Shown: in pieces, positions 29,382 through 38,174 of the stretch
How positions within the stretch are numbered: the stretch's first letter is position 1
Layout: the number at the start of each line of letters is the position of its first letter
Source: Microvirga sp. 17 mud 1-3
GTDB taxonomy: Bacteria; Pseudomonadota; Alphaproteobacteria; Rhizobiales; Beijerinckiaceae
DNA: 64,000 nucleotides
NCBI RefSeq assembly: GCF_003151255.1
Contig: NZ_CP029481.1
Location: 372,001 to 436,000, forward strand
Reading direction: 5' to 3'
The notes under the pieces: model-generated
The model's database searches: none
The model's input: only the letters and a program-made list of their open reading frames with translations
What the model was told of the DNA's origin: nothing
Made by a program: the position numbers and the translations under genes

Positions 29382-29481
29382 CGTCGACTTTTCTTCCAAA
29401 ATCAACCGTTGAAACCATCGGCTCCTCGGCCGTTACTGATAGGCGCAGCCTGTCGCTCCGGGAAGATTGTGGATGGCGGGC

Positions 29482-29503
29482 CGGATTTGTCAACGATTGT
29501 AAA
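29482..29503. promoter_or_regulatory. Candidate operator half-sites before isocitrate lyase
   Basis: GATTTGTCAAC and GATTGTAAATG occur back to back immediately upstream of the aceA ribosome site; the second holds TGTAAA at 29498-29503, the same half-site as in the element at 29333. This couples the divergent regulator and aceA promoters through a shared motif. Inference from sequence only. Confidence 0.4.
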
Positions 29504-29517
29504 TGAAAGGACGCCCG

Positions 29518-30837
29518 ATGAACGCACCTCAGAACCCGGCCTCGTTCGATGAGCTCTTAGCCGCCGCTCCCGCGGGGCGCTTCGACGGCATCCGCCGTCC
29601 CTACGGGCTCGCGGACGTGCTGCGGCTGCGCGGTTCCGTGCCGATTGCCCATACCCTCGCGGAGCGCGGCGCCCAGCGCCTGTGGCGGCTTCTTCAGGAG
29701 CGTCCCTACGTGCATTCCCTCGGCGCCATGACGGGCAACCAGGCCATGCAGATGGCCCGCGCCGGGCTCGAGGCGATCTACCTTTCCGGCTGGCAGGTGG
29801 CGGCGGACTCGAACGTGGCCGGCGCCATGTATCCGGATCAGTCGCTCTACCCGGCCAATTCCGGCCCCGAGCTGTGCCGGCGCATCAACCGCACCCTGCA
29901 GCGCGCCGACCAGATCGAGCATGCGGAGGGCGGCGCGCAGCGGGACTGGTTCCTGCCCATCGTGGCCGACGCGGAGGCGGGCTTCGGCGGTCCCCTCAAC
30001 ACCTTCGAGATCATGAAGGCCTATATCGAAGCGGGCGCGGCGGGCGTCCATTTCGAGGACCAGCTCGCCTCGGAGAAGAAGTGCGGCCATCTCGGCGGCA
30101 AGGTGCTGATCCCAACCTCCGCCCATGAGCGCAACCTCGTGGCCGCGCGGCTCGCCGCCGACGTCATGGGAACGTCCACGCTCATCATGGCGCGGACGGA
30201 CGCGGAATCCGCCCGCCTCATTACGTCCGACGTGGATGAGCGCGACCGGCCCTTCATCGAGCCTGATAGCCGCACGCCCGAAGGCTTCTACCGCCTGAAG
30301 GAGGGCACGGGCCTCGACCATTGCATCGCCCGCGGCCTGGCCTATGCGGACTATGCCGATCTCCTGTGGTGGGAGACCTCGCACCCGGATCTCGACGATG
30401 CGCGAACCTTCGCCGAGGCCGTCCACAAGCGCTATCCGGGCAAGCTCCTCGCCTATAACTGCTCGCCCTCCTTCAACTGGAAGAAGAAGCTCGACGACGC
30501 CACCATCGCCAAGTTCCAGCGCGAGCTCGGCGCCATGGGCTACCGCTTCCAGTTCGTGACGCTCGCGGGCTTCCACCAGCTCAATTACGGCATGTTCGAC
30601 CTGGCGAGCGGCTATCGCGAGCGCGGCATGGGCGCCTATTCCGAGCTTCAGGTCCGGGAGTTCGCCGCGGAGGCCGACGGCTACACGGCGACGCGCCACC
30701 AGCGGGAGGTCGGCACCGGCTATTTCGACCAGGTCTCGCTCGCCATCACGGGCGGCAAGTCCTCGACGACCGCCATGGGCGATTCGACCGAGACCGCCCA
30801 GTTCCAGCGCTCGACCAAGCTTCAGGCGGCCGAGTGA
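29518..30837 (+). CDS. aceA: Isocitrate lyase
   Basis: 439 residues. It splits isocitrate into succinate and glyoxylate, the first step of the glyoxylate bypass needed for growth on acetate and fatty acids. The catalytic signature KKCGH is at residues 187-191 (Cys189), preceded by the metal-site region DAEAGFGG. The start MNAPQNPAS at 29518 has a GAAAGGA ribosome site at 29505-29511, better than the earlier ATG at 29503. No malate synthase gene lies in the window. It is divergent from the ScfR-type regulator, which probably controls it. Confidence 0.96.
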   Translation: MNAPQNPASFDELLAAAPAGRFDGIRRPYGLADVLRLRGSVPIAHTLAERGAQRLWRLLQERPYVHSLGAMTGNQAMQMARAGLEAIYLSGWQVAADSNVAGAMYPDQSLYPANSGPELCRRINRTLQRADQIEHAEGGAQRDWFLPIVADAEAGFGGPLNTFEIMKAYIEAGAAGVHFEDQLASEKKCGHLGGKVLIPTSAHERNLVAARLAADVMGTSTLIMARTDAESARLITSDVDERDRPFIEPDSRTPEGFYRLKEGTGLDHCIARGLAYADYADLLWWETSHPDLDDARTFAEAVHKRYPGKLLAYNCSPSFNWKKKLDDATIAKFQRELGAMGYRFQFVTLAGFHQLNYGMFDLASGYRERGMGAYSELQVREFAAEADGYTATRHQREVGTGYFDQVSLAITGGKSSTTAMGDSTETAQFQRSTKLQAAE

Positions 30838-30877
30838 ATCCTTTGAACCCCAAACCTATCAGCAATGGAGATCGGCA

Positions 30878-31087
30878 ATGCAAAAGTCACGTTTCTGGGT
30901 GGTCGGTGGTGAATATACCTCCTGCGACTGCGAGCAGCTGGTTCAGGGAACCGAACGGGTGGTCGGCCCCTTCGAGAGCCGCCACGAGGCCGAGCGCACC
31001 TGGCGCACTCTCTCGGAAGACCACCGGCCCCAGGCACAGGTGCGCTTCACCATCGCGCAGGAGCCCCACGGCGGCCTTTCGGCCTGA
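30878..31087 (+). CDS. DUF4170 small protein
   Basis: 69 residues, beginning MQKSRFWVVGGEYTSCDCE and continuing GTERVVGPFESRHEAERTW. This matches the DUF4170 family of small alphaproteobacterial proteins, whose function is unknown. A GGAGA ribosome site precedes the ATG. It lies 40 bases after aceA on the same strand and may be cotranscribed with it. Confidence 0.75.
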   Translation: MQKSRFWVVGGEYTSCDCEQLVQGTERVVGPFESRHEAERTWRTLSEDHRPQAQVRFTIAQEPHGGLSA

Positions 31088-31121
31088 CGGGCCCTCTTAA
31101 CCGCTACAAGCCACGGATCCT

Positions 31122-31142
31122 GCAGCCCGGACCTCCGGCTGC
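31122..31142. terminator. Weak hairpin after the DUF4170 gene
   Basis: GCAGCCCGGA and TCCGGCTGC pair over 8 to 9 bases with one bulged C and a very short loop. It lies between the DUF4170 gene and the osmoprotectant operon. No T-run follows. It is a possible stop for the aceA transcript. Confidence 0.3.
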
Positions 31143-31266
31143 GGGATTGCGTGCGTCGATCCTATCCACAAGGGGATTCCAGAATCTTGGCAGAAGATCT
31201 GTCGGAGAACGAAACAGGCCCTAAAACAGGTGTCCGGACTAAAGGAGTCTCCGAAGGGGTCGATCG

Positions 31267-32178
31267 ATGAAAGCTGTTCTGCACTCTCTGGCCGTCGTTG
31301 CGGCCCTCGGCCTGTCTGCGGTCGCGGCCAAGGCCGACGTCGTGGTTTCCTCCAAGATCGACACGGAAGGGTCGGTTCTCGGCAACATCATCCTGCAGGT
31401 CCTGAGCGCCAATGGCATCAAGACCCAGGACCGGATCCAGCTCGGCGCGACCCCTGTGGTGCGCAAGGCGATCACGGCCGGCGAGATCGATATCTATCCC
31501 GAATATACGGGCAATGCGGGCTTCTTCTTCAACAAGGCCGACGACCCGGTCTGGAAGGATGCCGCGAAGGGCTACGAAACGGCCAAGAAGCTCGATTACG
31601 ACGCCAACAAGATCGTCTGGCTGACGCCGTCTCCGGCCAACAACACCTGGGCCATCGCGGTGCGCAAGGACGTTGCCGGACCCAACAAGCTCGCCAGCAT
31701 GTCGGATTTCGGCAAATGGGTGGCGGGCGGCGGCAACGTGGTGCTCGCGGCTTCGGCGGAGTTCGTAAACTCTGCCGCTGCGCTGCCGGCCTTCCAGAAG
31801 GCCTACGACTTCAAGATGAAGCCGGAGCAGCTCATCGTGCTCTCGGGCGGCGACACCGCCGCGACCATTAAGGCGGCGGCCGAGCAGACCAACAAGGCCA
31901 ATGCCGCCATGGTCTACGGAACGGATGGAGGCATCGCGCCCTCCGGCCTCGTGGTGATGGCGGACGACAAGAGCGTCCAGCCTGTCTATGCGCCGGCGCC
32001 GATCATCCGCGAGGCGGTGCTGAAGGAGAATCCCAAGATCGCCGATCTCCTCAAGCCGGTCTTCGAATCCCTCGATCTCGAAACCCTGCAGAAGCTCAAT
32101 GCCCGCGTGCAGGTCGGCGGTGAGGCCGCGAAGACGGTTGCGGCCGACTACCTGAAGTCCAAAGGCTTCGCCAAATAG
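31267..32178 (+). CDS. osmX: Osmoprotectant/glycine-betaine-type ABC transporter substrate-binding protein
   Basis: 303 residues with a signal peptide (about 1-23, MKAVLHSLAVVAALGLSAVAAKA). The mature part is an OpuAC-like binding protein (ITAGEIDIYPEYTGNAGFFF, GTDGGIAPSGLVVMADD), closest in style to YehZ/OsmX, which bind glycine betaine or related compounds at low affinity. It is the first gene of a four-gene importer: binding protein, permease, ATPase, permease. The exact ligand cannot be read from sequence. Confidence 0.85.
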   Translation: MKAVLHSLAVVAALGLSAVAAKADVVVSSKIDTEGSVLGNIILQVLSANGIKTQDRIQLGATPVVRKAITAGEIDIYPEYTGNAGFFFNKADDPVWKDAAKGYETAKKLDYDANKIVWLTPSPANNTWAIAVRKDVAGPNKLASMSDFGKWVAGGGNVVLAASAEFVNSAAALPAFQKAYDFKMKPEQLIVLSGGDTAATIKAAAEQTNKANAAMVYGTDGGIAPSGLVVMADDKSVQPVYAPAPIIREAVLKENPKIADLLKPVFESLDLETLQKLNARVQVGGEAAKTVAADYLKSKGFAK

Positions 32179-32231
32179 CCGGCGCCGGGTCTCCGGCACC
32201 GGGCTTCGATGCGTAAAGGACCGAGCCCATC

Positions 32232-33431
32232 GTGAATGCGCCTTCCGCCCAGGCCGGCCCGCTCGGCGCCCTGTCGGCGCGCGCCCTCCCGCTTGATCGG
32301 CTCGGGGGCGTCGTTGCGCTTCTCATGGCGCTTGCGCTCCTCTGGCTGCCATTCGTGACCTATCGGGCGAACCGCATCGTCTCAGGCGAGCCGCGGCTGC
32401 TGCTGCAGGCCCTTCCGCTTGCGGTCGCGATGGCCGTCGCCGGAATCCTGGTGATCGTCGCCTGTATCGCGGTTTTAGGGCGGAGGCCGTGGGTCCGGCT
32501 AGCGGCCGCCGTGATCGGCCTTGTCGTCGTCGTGCCGGCGGTCGGCTTGTCGGCTGGCTACGTGACGCCGCCGGAAAACGACTTCGCGCGCGTCTCACCC
32601 GCATCGGGCTTCTGGCTCCTGGTCCTGTCCCTCGGCCTTCTGATCGCCGATTCGCTCACGCGCCTGCGCTTCGGGCCCTGGGCGCGCCTCGGCGCCCTGG
32701 CGATTGCGGCCGGAGCCGTGGCGCTCCTGCTCGTCTCCGGCGCCTGGCACGACCTGTCACTGCTGAAGGAATATGCGACCCGCGCCGACAGCTTCTGGCG
32801 CGAGGCCGAGCGGCATGTCTTCCTGGCCCTGGGCTCCGTCGCGGCCGCAGTCGCGATTGGCCTGCCGGTGGGGGTTCTCTGCCACAGGAGGCCCGCCCTG
32901 CGCGGGCCCCTGCTCCAGGGGCTCAACATCGTGCAGACGATCCCGAGCATCGCCCTCTTCGGCATGCTCATGGTGCCCCTCGGCTTCCTGGCCGCGCAGG
33001 TGCCGCTTGCAGCCGCCTTGGGGATCCGCGGCATCGGTGCGGCGCCTGCCGCCCTGGCGCTTTTCCTCTATGCGCTCCTGCCCATCGTGGCCAACACGGT
33101 CATCGGCCTCGACCAAGTGCCCGCGACAGTGGTCGATGCGGCGCGCGGCATGGGGATGTCGCGGCGCCAGCGGTTGATGCAGGTGAAGCTGCCGCTCGCC
33201 CTGCCCATCATCCTGACAGGCATCCGGATCGTGCTTGTCCAGAATCTGGGCCTCGCGACCATCGCGGCGCTCATCGGCGGCGGCGGCCTCGGCACCTTCG
33301 TGTTCCAAGGCGTAGGGCAGACCGCTATGGACCTCGTGCTGCTCGGCGCGATCCCGACCGTGGCCCTGTCCTTTGCGGCTGCCGTGATCCTCGACGCAAT
33401 CATCGATCTGACCGGGAGAACACGCTCGTGA
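32232..33431 (+). CDS. Osmoprotectant ABC transporter permease (YehY-like)
   Basis: 399 residues, starting with GTG at 32232 behind AAAGGA. An extended N-terminal membrane part (about 20-165, four helices) precedes a standard OpuBB-type permease domain (about 190-395), with the ATPase-contact loop around VVDAARGMGMSRRQRLMQVKLPLALP. The double-size layout is the one seen in YehY. The stop overlaps the ATPase GTG start (GTGA). Confidence 0.85.
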   Translation: MNAPSAQAGPLGALSARALPLDRLGGVVALLMALALLWLPFVTYRANRIVSGEPRLLLQALPLAVAMAVAGILVIVACIAVLGRRPWVRLAAAVIGLVVVVPAVGLSAGYVTPPENDFARVSPASGFWLLVLSLGLLIADSLTRLRFGPWARLGALAIAAGAVALLLVSGAWHDLSLLKEYATRADSFWREAERHVFLALGSVAAAVAIGLPVGVLCHRRPALRGPLLQGLNIVQTIPSIALFGMLMVPLGFLAAQVPLAAALGIRGIGAAPAALALFLYALLPIVANTVIGLDQVPATVVDAARGMGMSRRQRLMQVKLPLALPIILTGIRIVLVQNLGLATIAALIGGGGLGTFVFQGVGQTAMDLVLLGAIPTVALSFAAAVILDAIIDLTGRTRS

Positions 33432-34366
33432 TCGAGATCGAGCACCTCACCAAGCATTACGGCGAGACCGTCGTCGTCGATGACGTCAGCATGCAGATGC
33501 GGGAGGGCACCATCACGGCCATCGTCGGCACCTCGGGGGCCGGCAAGTCGACCCTGCTGCGCATGATCAACCGCCTGGTCGAGCCGACATCCGGGCGCGT
33601 GCTCATCGACGGGCAGGACACCATGTCGATTCCCGAGGATGCGCTCCGGCACCGCATCGGTTACGTGATTCAGGGGCATGGACTCTTTCCCCACCGCACG
33701 GTCGCGGGCAACATCGCCACGGTGCCGCGCCTGCTGGGCTGGGACACCAAGCGGATCGCCGGGCGCGTCGATGAACTCCTGAACCTTTTCCAGCTCGATC
33801 CGGCGGAGTTCGCCGGAAAATACCCTCACGAGCTGTCAGGCGGACAGCAGCAGCGCGTCGGCGTCGCGCGGGCGCTCGCGGCGCGGCCTGCGCTCCTTCT
33901 CATGGACGAGCCCTTCGGCGCCCTCGATCCGGTGATCCGCAGCAAGGCGCAGGACGATCTCCTGGCGATCCAGCGGCGGCTCGGCACCACCGTCGTTCTG
34001 GTGACGCACGACATGGAGGAGGCCTTCCGCCTGGGCTACAGGATCGCCGTGATGGACGGCGCGCGCCTCCTGCAGGACGGCACCGCCGCCGAGCTGCTCG
34101 CGCACCCGGCGGAGGGCTTCGTCGAACGCCTCGTGGGCACGGCCGACCGGCCCTTCAGGCTCCTGTCCCTGGCGAGCGTGCGGGATGCGCTCGAGCCGGG
34201 CTTCGCCGAGGGCGAGCCGGTCGAGGCCTCGACCAACCTGCGCGATGCCCTGTCGAACCTTGTCTGGACGGGCCGCGATGCCCTTCCGGTGGTCGACGAG
34301 ACCGGGGTCATCCTCGGGCGGGTCGGCATCGACGGCATCCTGGCTCACGGGCGGCGCCCTGAATGA
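33428..34366 (+). CDS. Osmoprotectant ABC transporter ATPase with C-terminal CBS-like segment
   Basis: 312 residues. Walker A is GTSGAGKST (about 34-42), the signature LSGGQQQR, Walker B LLLMDEP and the switch histidine in VTHDMEEA. The last 60 residues (STNLRDALSNLVWTGRDALPVVDETGVILGRV) look like a single CBS motif, which in OpuA-type ATPases senses ionic strength. The start is GTG, four bases before the permease stop, and its own stop overlaps the next permease start (ATGA), so translation is coupled along the operon. Confidence 0.9.
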   Translation: MIEIEHLTKHYGETVVVDDVSMQMREGTITAIVGTSGAGKSTLLRMINRLVEPTSGRVLIDGQDTMSIPEDALRHRIGYVIQGHGLFPHRTVAGNIATVPRLLGWDTKRIAGRVDELLNLFQLDPAEFAGKYPHELSGGQQQRVGVARALAARPALLLMDEPFGALDPVIRSKAQDDLLAIQRRLGTTVVLVTHDMEEAFRLGYRIAVMDGARLLQDGTAAELLAHPAEGFVERLVGTADRPFRLLSLASVRDALEPGFAEGEPVEASTNLRDALSNLVWTGRDALPVVDETGVILGRVGIDGILAHGRRPE

Positions 34367-35112
34367 GAACGCGGGCTATCGCCCTGCGCCTTGCGGCGCT
34401 CGCTCTGCTCGTCGTCTTCGTGGCGGCGCCGCAGCTCTTCGCCTTCGCGTTCGAGCCCCTGACCGAGAACGGCGCGCCCGCGATCTACAACCAGGGCAGC
34501 CTTCTCTTCCTGACCTTCTCGCATCTGCGCACGGTGTTCGCGGCCGTGGCGGCCAGCACAATCGTGGCGGTGCTGCTCGGGATCTTCGTTACGCGGCCGT
34601 CCGGCATGGAGTTCCTGCCCCTGTCGCGGAGCATCGTGAATATCGGGCAGACCTTTCCGCCCGTCGCGGTGCTGGCCGTAGCCGTGCCCCTCGTGGGTTT
34701 CGGCGAGGCGCCGACCCTCATCGCCCTGTTCCTCTACGGATTGCTGCCGATCTTCGAGAACACCCTCGGCGGGCTGACCCAGGTGTCGCCGACGGTTCTC
34801 GATGCCGCCAAGGGCATGGGCCTGTCGCCGCGCCAGCGGCTCCTTCAGGTGGAGCTGCCGCTGGCCCTGCCGGTCATCCTCGCGGGCATCCGGCTCTCCG
34901 CCATCATCAATCTCGGAACCGCCACCATCGGCTCCACGGTTGCCGCGAAGGGCCTCGGCGAGGTTATCATCGCCGGCCTGCAATCGGACAACATGGCGTT
35001 CATCCTCCAGGGCGGCCTCGTGGTGGCGGTGCTGGCGGCCCTCATCCACGACGCGTTCACGCTGGCCGAACGGGCGATTGCCCGCAGGCTCGGATCGCCG
35101 AGCCGCGCATAG
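34363..35112 (+). CDS. Osmoprotectant ABC transporter permease (YehW-like)
   Basis: 249 residues with about six membrane helices. The ATPase-contact loop is VLDAAKGMGLSPRQRLLQVELPLALP, closely matching the loop of the sister permease. It is smaller than the sister protein because it lacks the extra N-terminal membrane part. It is the last gene of the operon; a strong hairpin begins two bases after its stop. Confidence 0.88.
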   Translation: MRTRAIALRLAALALLVVFVAAPQLFAFAFEPLTENGAPAIYNQGSLLFLTFSHLRTVFAAVAASTIVAVLLGIFVTRPSGMEFLPLSRSIVNIGQTFPPVAVLAVAVPLVGFGEAPTLIALFLYGLLPIFENTLGGLTQVSPTVLDAAKGMGLSPRQRLLQVELPLALPVILAGIRLSAIINLGTATIGSTVAAKGLGEVIIAGLQSDNMAFILQGGLVVAVLAALIHDAFTLAERAIARRLGSPSRA

Positions 35113-35113
35113 G

Positions 35114-35139
35114 CCCGAGCCCGGGCGCCCGGGCTCGGG
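35114..35139. terminator. Strong 12-bp hairpin ending the osmoprotectant operon
   Basis: CCCGAGCCCGGG (35114-35125) and CCCGGGCTCGGG (35128-35139) are perfect reverse complements around a two-base CG gap, so the folded stem is about 11 base pairs. It begins immediately after the last permease gene and lies between convergent transcripts, so it could end both. No T-run flanks it. Confidence 0.65.
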
Positions 35140-35161
35140 ATTGGCATGCCGACCCGTTGCT

Positions 35162-36139
35162 TCAGCGGGTTTCCCGGAAGGGCTCGTCGTAGATCGCCGT
35201 GCGCAGGACATTGTCGCCCCGCACATAGCCCCGGTACATGCCGGAGCAGTTGAAGGGCAGCGAGACAGAGCCGTCGCGGCCGACCGCGATCACGCCGCCC
35301 GAGCCTCCGGCCGGCGCCAGCATGTCCATCACGACCGTGCGGGCGGACTCCTCGAGGCTGCGACCCGCATAGCGCATGAGCGACGCGATCTCGTGACCGG
35401 CCGCATAGCGGATGAAGATCTCTCCGTGTCCCGTGCCGGAGACCGCGCAGGTCTCGTTGTCGGCCCAGGTCCCGGCGCCGATCACGGGGCTGTCGCCGAC
35501 GCGCCCGGGCATCTTCGCGGTCATGCCGCCGGTCGAAGTCGCGGCGGCCAGGTTGCCGTGCCGGTCCTTCGCGACGGCGCCGACCGTGCCGTGCTTGCGG
35601 GATTCGTCCTGATCGTCGGCACCGGACTTGCGCATCGCCAGGGTTTCCTGAAGAGCGTCCCAGCGCTGCTGGGTAAAGAAATAATCAGGCTCTGCGAAAT
35701 CCAGGCCCTGCGCCCGGCAGAAGGCCAGGGCGCTCTCGCCGATGAGGAACACGTGATCGGATTTCTCCATCACGGCCCGGGCGGCCAGGATGGGATTGCG
35801 CGGCCCGCACACGCCCGCGACGGCGCCCGCGGCCCGGTCCCGCCCGTCCATGACGGCCGCGTCCATCTCCTGCTTTCCGGCCGAGGTGTAGACCGCGCCG
35901 CGGCCTGCGTTGAAGAGAGGCTCGTTCTCCAGGGCCATCACGGCGGCCGTGACGGCATCGAGCGCCGCGCCACCTTCGGCCAGCACGGCGCGCCCGGCCT
36001 CGAGTGCGCGTTGCAGGCCGGCGTGATAGGCGGCCTCGCGCTCCGGTGTCATCTTGCTGCGCAGGATGGTGCCGGCGCCGCCATGAATGGCAAGGACGAA
36101 ATCGTTGTCGGGGGATGCAGAACCGGACATGAGAATCAC
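35162..36139 (-). CDS. Isoaspartyl peptidase / L-asparaginase (Ntn hydrolase)
   Basis: 325 residues. Family members cleave beta-aspartyl dipeptides and asparagine and mature by self-cleavage. The cleavage site and nucleophile are visible as HGTVGAVA (Gly184/Thr185), followed by GNLAAATSTGG; the N-terminal AIHGGAG and FNAGRGAV motifs are also present. The GTG start at 36139 overlaps the stop of the upstream P1 peptidase gene (GTGA) and has AGGAAA in front of it; ATG at 36130 is the alternative. It is the last gene of the catabolic operon. Confidence 0.9.
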   Translation of the reverse strand: MILMSGSASPDNDFVLAIHGGAGTILRSKMTPEREAAYHAGLQRALEAGRAVLAEGGAALDAVTAAVMALENEPLFNAGRGAVYTSAGKQEMDAAVMDGRDRAAGAVAGVCGPRNPILAARAVMEKSDHVFLIGESALAFCRAQGLDFAEPDYFFTQQRWDALQETLAMRKSGADDQDESRKHGTVGAVAKDRHGNLAAATSTGGMTAKMPGRVGDSPVIGAGTWADNETCAVSGTGHGEIFIRYAAGHEIASLMRYAGRSLEESARTVVMDMLAPAGGSGGVIAVGRDGSVSLPFNCSGMYRGYVRGDNVLRTAIYDEPFRETR

Positions 36140-37203
36140 ACTTTTCCTGAGAGGTGTTTGAGGGCGTCGCTCAGCCCGGGGCGGTGGTGGCCGTCCCGGC
36201 CTGTCATCGGGCCGGCGGCGACGAGCGCATCAAGGATCGCTTCCTGCGTGACGTCGGCCATGGCCTCGAACAGAAGGTCGATCCGGTTCTCGTTGAGCAT
36301 GCATTGCTCGACCAGCGCGGCCTCCTCGTCGTGATGCACGATGTTCCCCGTCGTGAAGCCGAGCGCGATGTCGCCGCTGCCGTGGCCCCAGAAGGAGCCG
36401 AGGCGCGCGAGACCGACGCCCGAGCGGCGGATGACCCGCTTGAGCTGCCGGTCGTTCAGGGGAATGTCCGTCGCCGCGATGATGATGATGGAGCCCTTCT
36501 CGGTCTCCAGGGCCGGGTCCTTGGCCGGATCTCGGGCCATTTCGGGCGAGACCCTGGTTCCGTCGGGTAGGCGCAAATCTCCGGCGCGGCCGAAATTCGA
36601 AAGAACGAGCACGCCGAGATGGAAATCCCGGCCGTCGAGGTTCACGCGACGCGAGGATGTGCCGATGCCGCCCTTGAAGCCGAAGGTGCTCATGCCGCAG
36701 CCCGCGCCCACGGCGCCGACCGCGAAATCAGGGGAGGCGGCATCGAGGGCGGCGCGTGCGTCCTCCTCGGTCACCGCGAGCGCCTGGATGTCGTTGAGCC
36801 AGCCATCGTTGCACTCGAAGACCAGTGGATTCACGGTCGCGGTCTCGCGGCCGATATCGGGGTTGGCCGCGACCGCATGGCGGACCAGCGCCGTCGCGCA
36901 GGTGCCGACCGAGAGCGTGTTGGTGAGCAGGATCGGGGTCTCGAGTGTGCCGAGCTCCTCCACCTGCACGAGACCCGCGCTCTTGCCGAAGCCGTTCAGC
37001 ACGTGGACGGCCGCGACGGGCTTCTCCCGATAGACATTGCCCGCATGGGGCAGGATGGCGGTGACGCCCGTGCGGAGGTCGCCGTCATGGAGCGTGCGAT
37101 GGCCGATCGTCACTCCGGGGACGTCGCTCAGGCTGTTGCGCGGCCCGGTCGGAAGGGATCCACAGGCAAGGCCCATGTCGCGGGCGCGGAGTGATGTGCT
37201 CAT
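36136..37203 (-). CDS. P1-family peptidase (DmpA/BapA-type aminopeptidase)
   Basis: 355 residues. DmpA/BapA enzymes remove N-terminal D- or beta-amino acids from peptides and self-cleave to expose a serine. The expected cleavage point is visible at KGSIIIIAATD (Gly237/Ser238), with the supporting motifs LTNTLSVGT, ECNDGWLND and FGFKGGIGTSSR. The ATG at 37203 overlaps the deacetylase stop (TGATG); the longer open frame starts inside that gene. Its place next to isoaspartyl peptidase suggests handling of non-alpha peptide bonds. Confidence 0.88.
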   Translation of the reverse strand: MSTSLRARDMGLACGSLPTGPRNSLSDVPGVTIGHRTLHDGDLRTGVTAILPHAGNVYREKPVAAVHVLNGFGKSAGLVQVEELGTLETPILLTNTLSVGTCATALVRHAVAANPDIGRETATVNPLVFECNDGWLNDIQALAVTEEDARAALDAASPDFAVGAVGAGCGMSTFGFKGGIGTSSRRVNLDGRDFHLGVLVLSNFGRAGDLRLPDGTRVSPEMARDPAKDPALETEKGSIIIIAATDIPLNDRQLKRVIRRSGVGLARLGSFWGHGSGDIALGFTTGNIVHHDEEAALVEQCMLNENRIDLLFEAMADVTQEAILDALVAAGPMTGRDGHHRPGLSDALKHLSGKV

Positions 37204-38099
37204 CACGGGCACTCTGCCTTCACATAGGCGGCGATGTCCGCATGGGTGGCGACCCACACGTCCGGACGCTGGGTGATCTCGGCCAGGAGCTTTTCGAGGA
37301 TCCAGATGCGCGAGCGATAGCCCGTCACGTGCGGATGCATGGTGAGCAGGAAGAGGCCTCCCTCTTCATAGGCGCGCTCGAATTCCCGGAAGAAGATGTC
37401 GTAGACGGCGGTGGGCGGCGTGTGCGGACGCAGGCCGTTGAACCGGTGCATGTTGAAATAGACCGCGTCGTCGCGGATCCATTCCACGGGCAATTCCACG
37501 ATTCCGGTCGGCTCGCCCTTTTCGAGGAGCTCGTAAGGATCATCGTCGGCCATCAAGGACGAATCATAGAGAAGCCCGAGCTCGCGCTCGATGCGCAGCG
37601 TATCGGGGCTGAAATCCCAGGACGGCGTGCGAAGTCCGACGGGGCGCACGCCCGTGATGCGCTCCAGGGTGTCAGTGGCGCGGAACATGAGGTCGCGTTC
37701 GATCTCATAAGGCAGCTGGCTGTTGAGCTCGTGGATCCAGCCGTGGATCCCGATCTCGTGCCCTTCGGCGACCACTCGGCGCTGCTCGTCCTCGTAGAGC
37801 AGGGCCGCGACGGCCGGCACGAAGAAGGTGGCCTTCGCGTCATACTTTTTCAGCGCGTCGAGGATGCGCGGCACGCCCTGGCGGTTGCCGTACTGTCCCT
37901 GTGACATGCGGCCGATGGACTTTCCGCCGTCGCGCAGCTCGTTGGTCTCGTGATCGGAATCGAACGAGAAGGCCACGGCGCAGCGCGCGCCGTTCTTCCA
38001 GCGGGCAGGCTTCATCGGCCGGCCGGCGCGAACGTGGTCCACCTTCCGGCGCCACGTCTCTTCCGTCCAGGTCCATGGCTGGGTGCCGATATCGTCCAT
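37203..38099 (-). CDS. CE4 polysaccharide-deacetylase-like hydrolase (PuuE/PgdA type)
   Basis: 298 residues, a single NodB-like barrel without a signal peptide. The metal site is SFDSDHE (Asp47, Asp49) and HGWIHE (His119, His123), with RTPSWDFSPDT and a late TMHPHVTG. The cytoplasmic, SDHE-type members include PuuE allantoinase-like and cyclic-imide-active enzymes as well as Helicobacter PgdA. The operon context of amide hydrolases favours action on a small amide rather than a polysaccharide. ATG at 38099 has an AGGA site 6 bases upstream; ATG at 38120 is an alternative. Confidence 0.82.
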   Translation of the reverse strand: MDDIGTQPWTWTEETWRRKVDHVRAGRPMKPARWKNGARCAVAFSFDSDHETNELRDGGKSIGRMSQGQYGNRQGVPRILDALKKYDAKATFFVPAVAALLYEDEQRRVVAEGHEIGIHGWIHELNSQLPYEIERDLMFRATDTLERITGVRPVGLRTPSWDFSPDTLRIERELGLLYDSSLMADDDPYELLEKGEPTGIVELPVEWIRDDAVYFNMHRFNGLRPHTPPTAVYDIFFREFERAYEEGGLFLLTMHPHVTGYRSRIWILEKLLAEITQRPDVWVATHADIAAYVKAECP

Positions 38100-38128
38100 G
38101 CGCTTTCCTCGCTGATTCATGTGAAGCT

Positions 38129-38148
38129 GCGGCCGGTTTACCGGCCGC
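38129..38148 (-). other. Intra-operon hairpin between the SDR and deacetylase genes
   Basis: GCGGCCGG (38129-38136) and CCGGCCGC (38141-38148) pair perfectly around a TTTA loop. It lies in the only real gap (75 bases) of the otherwise overlapping catabolic operon. It may lower expression of the downstream genes or stabilise the upstream mRNA. No T-run follows on the minus strand. Confidence 0.5.
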
Positions 38149-38174
38149 ATATGTTTACGGAACTTCGGCCGGCT

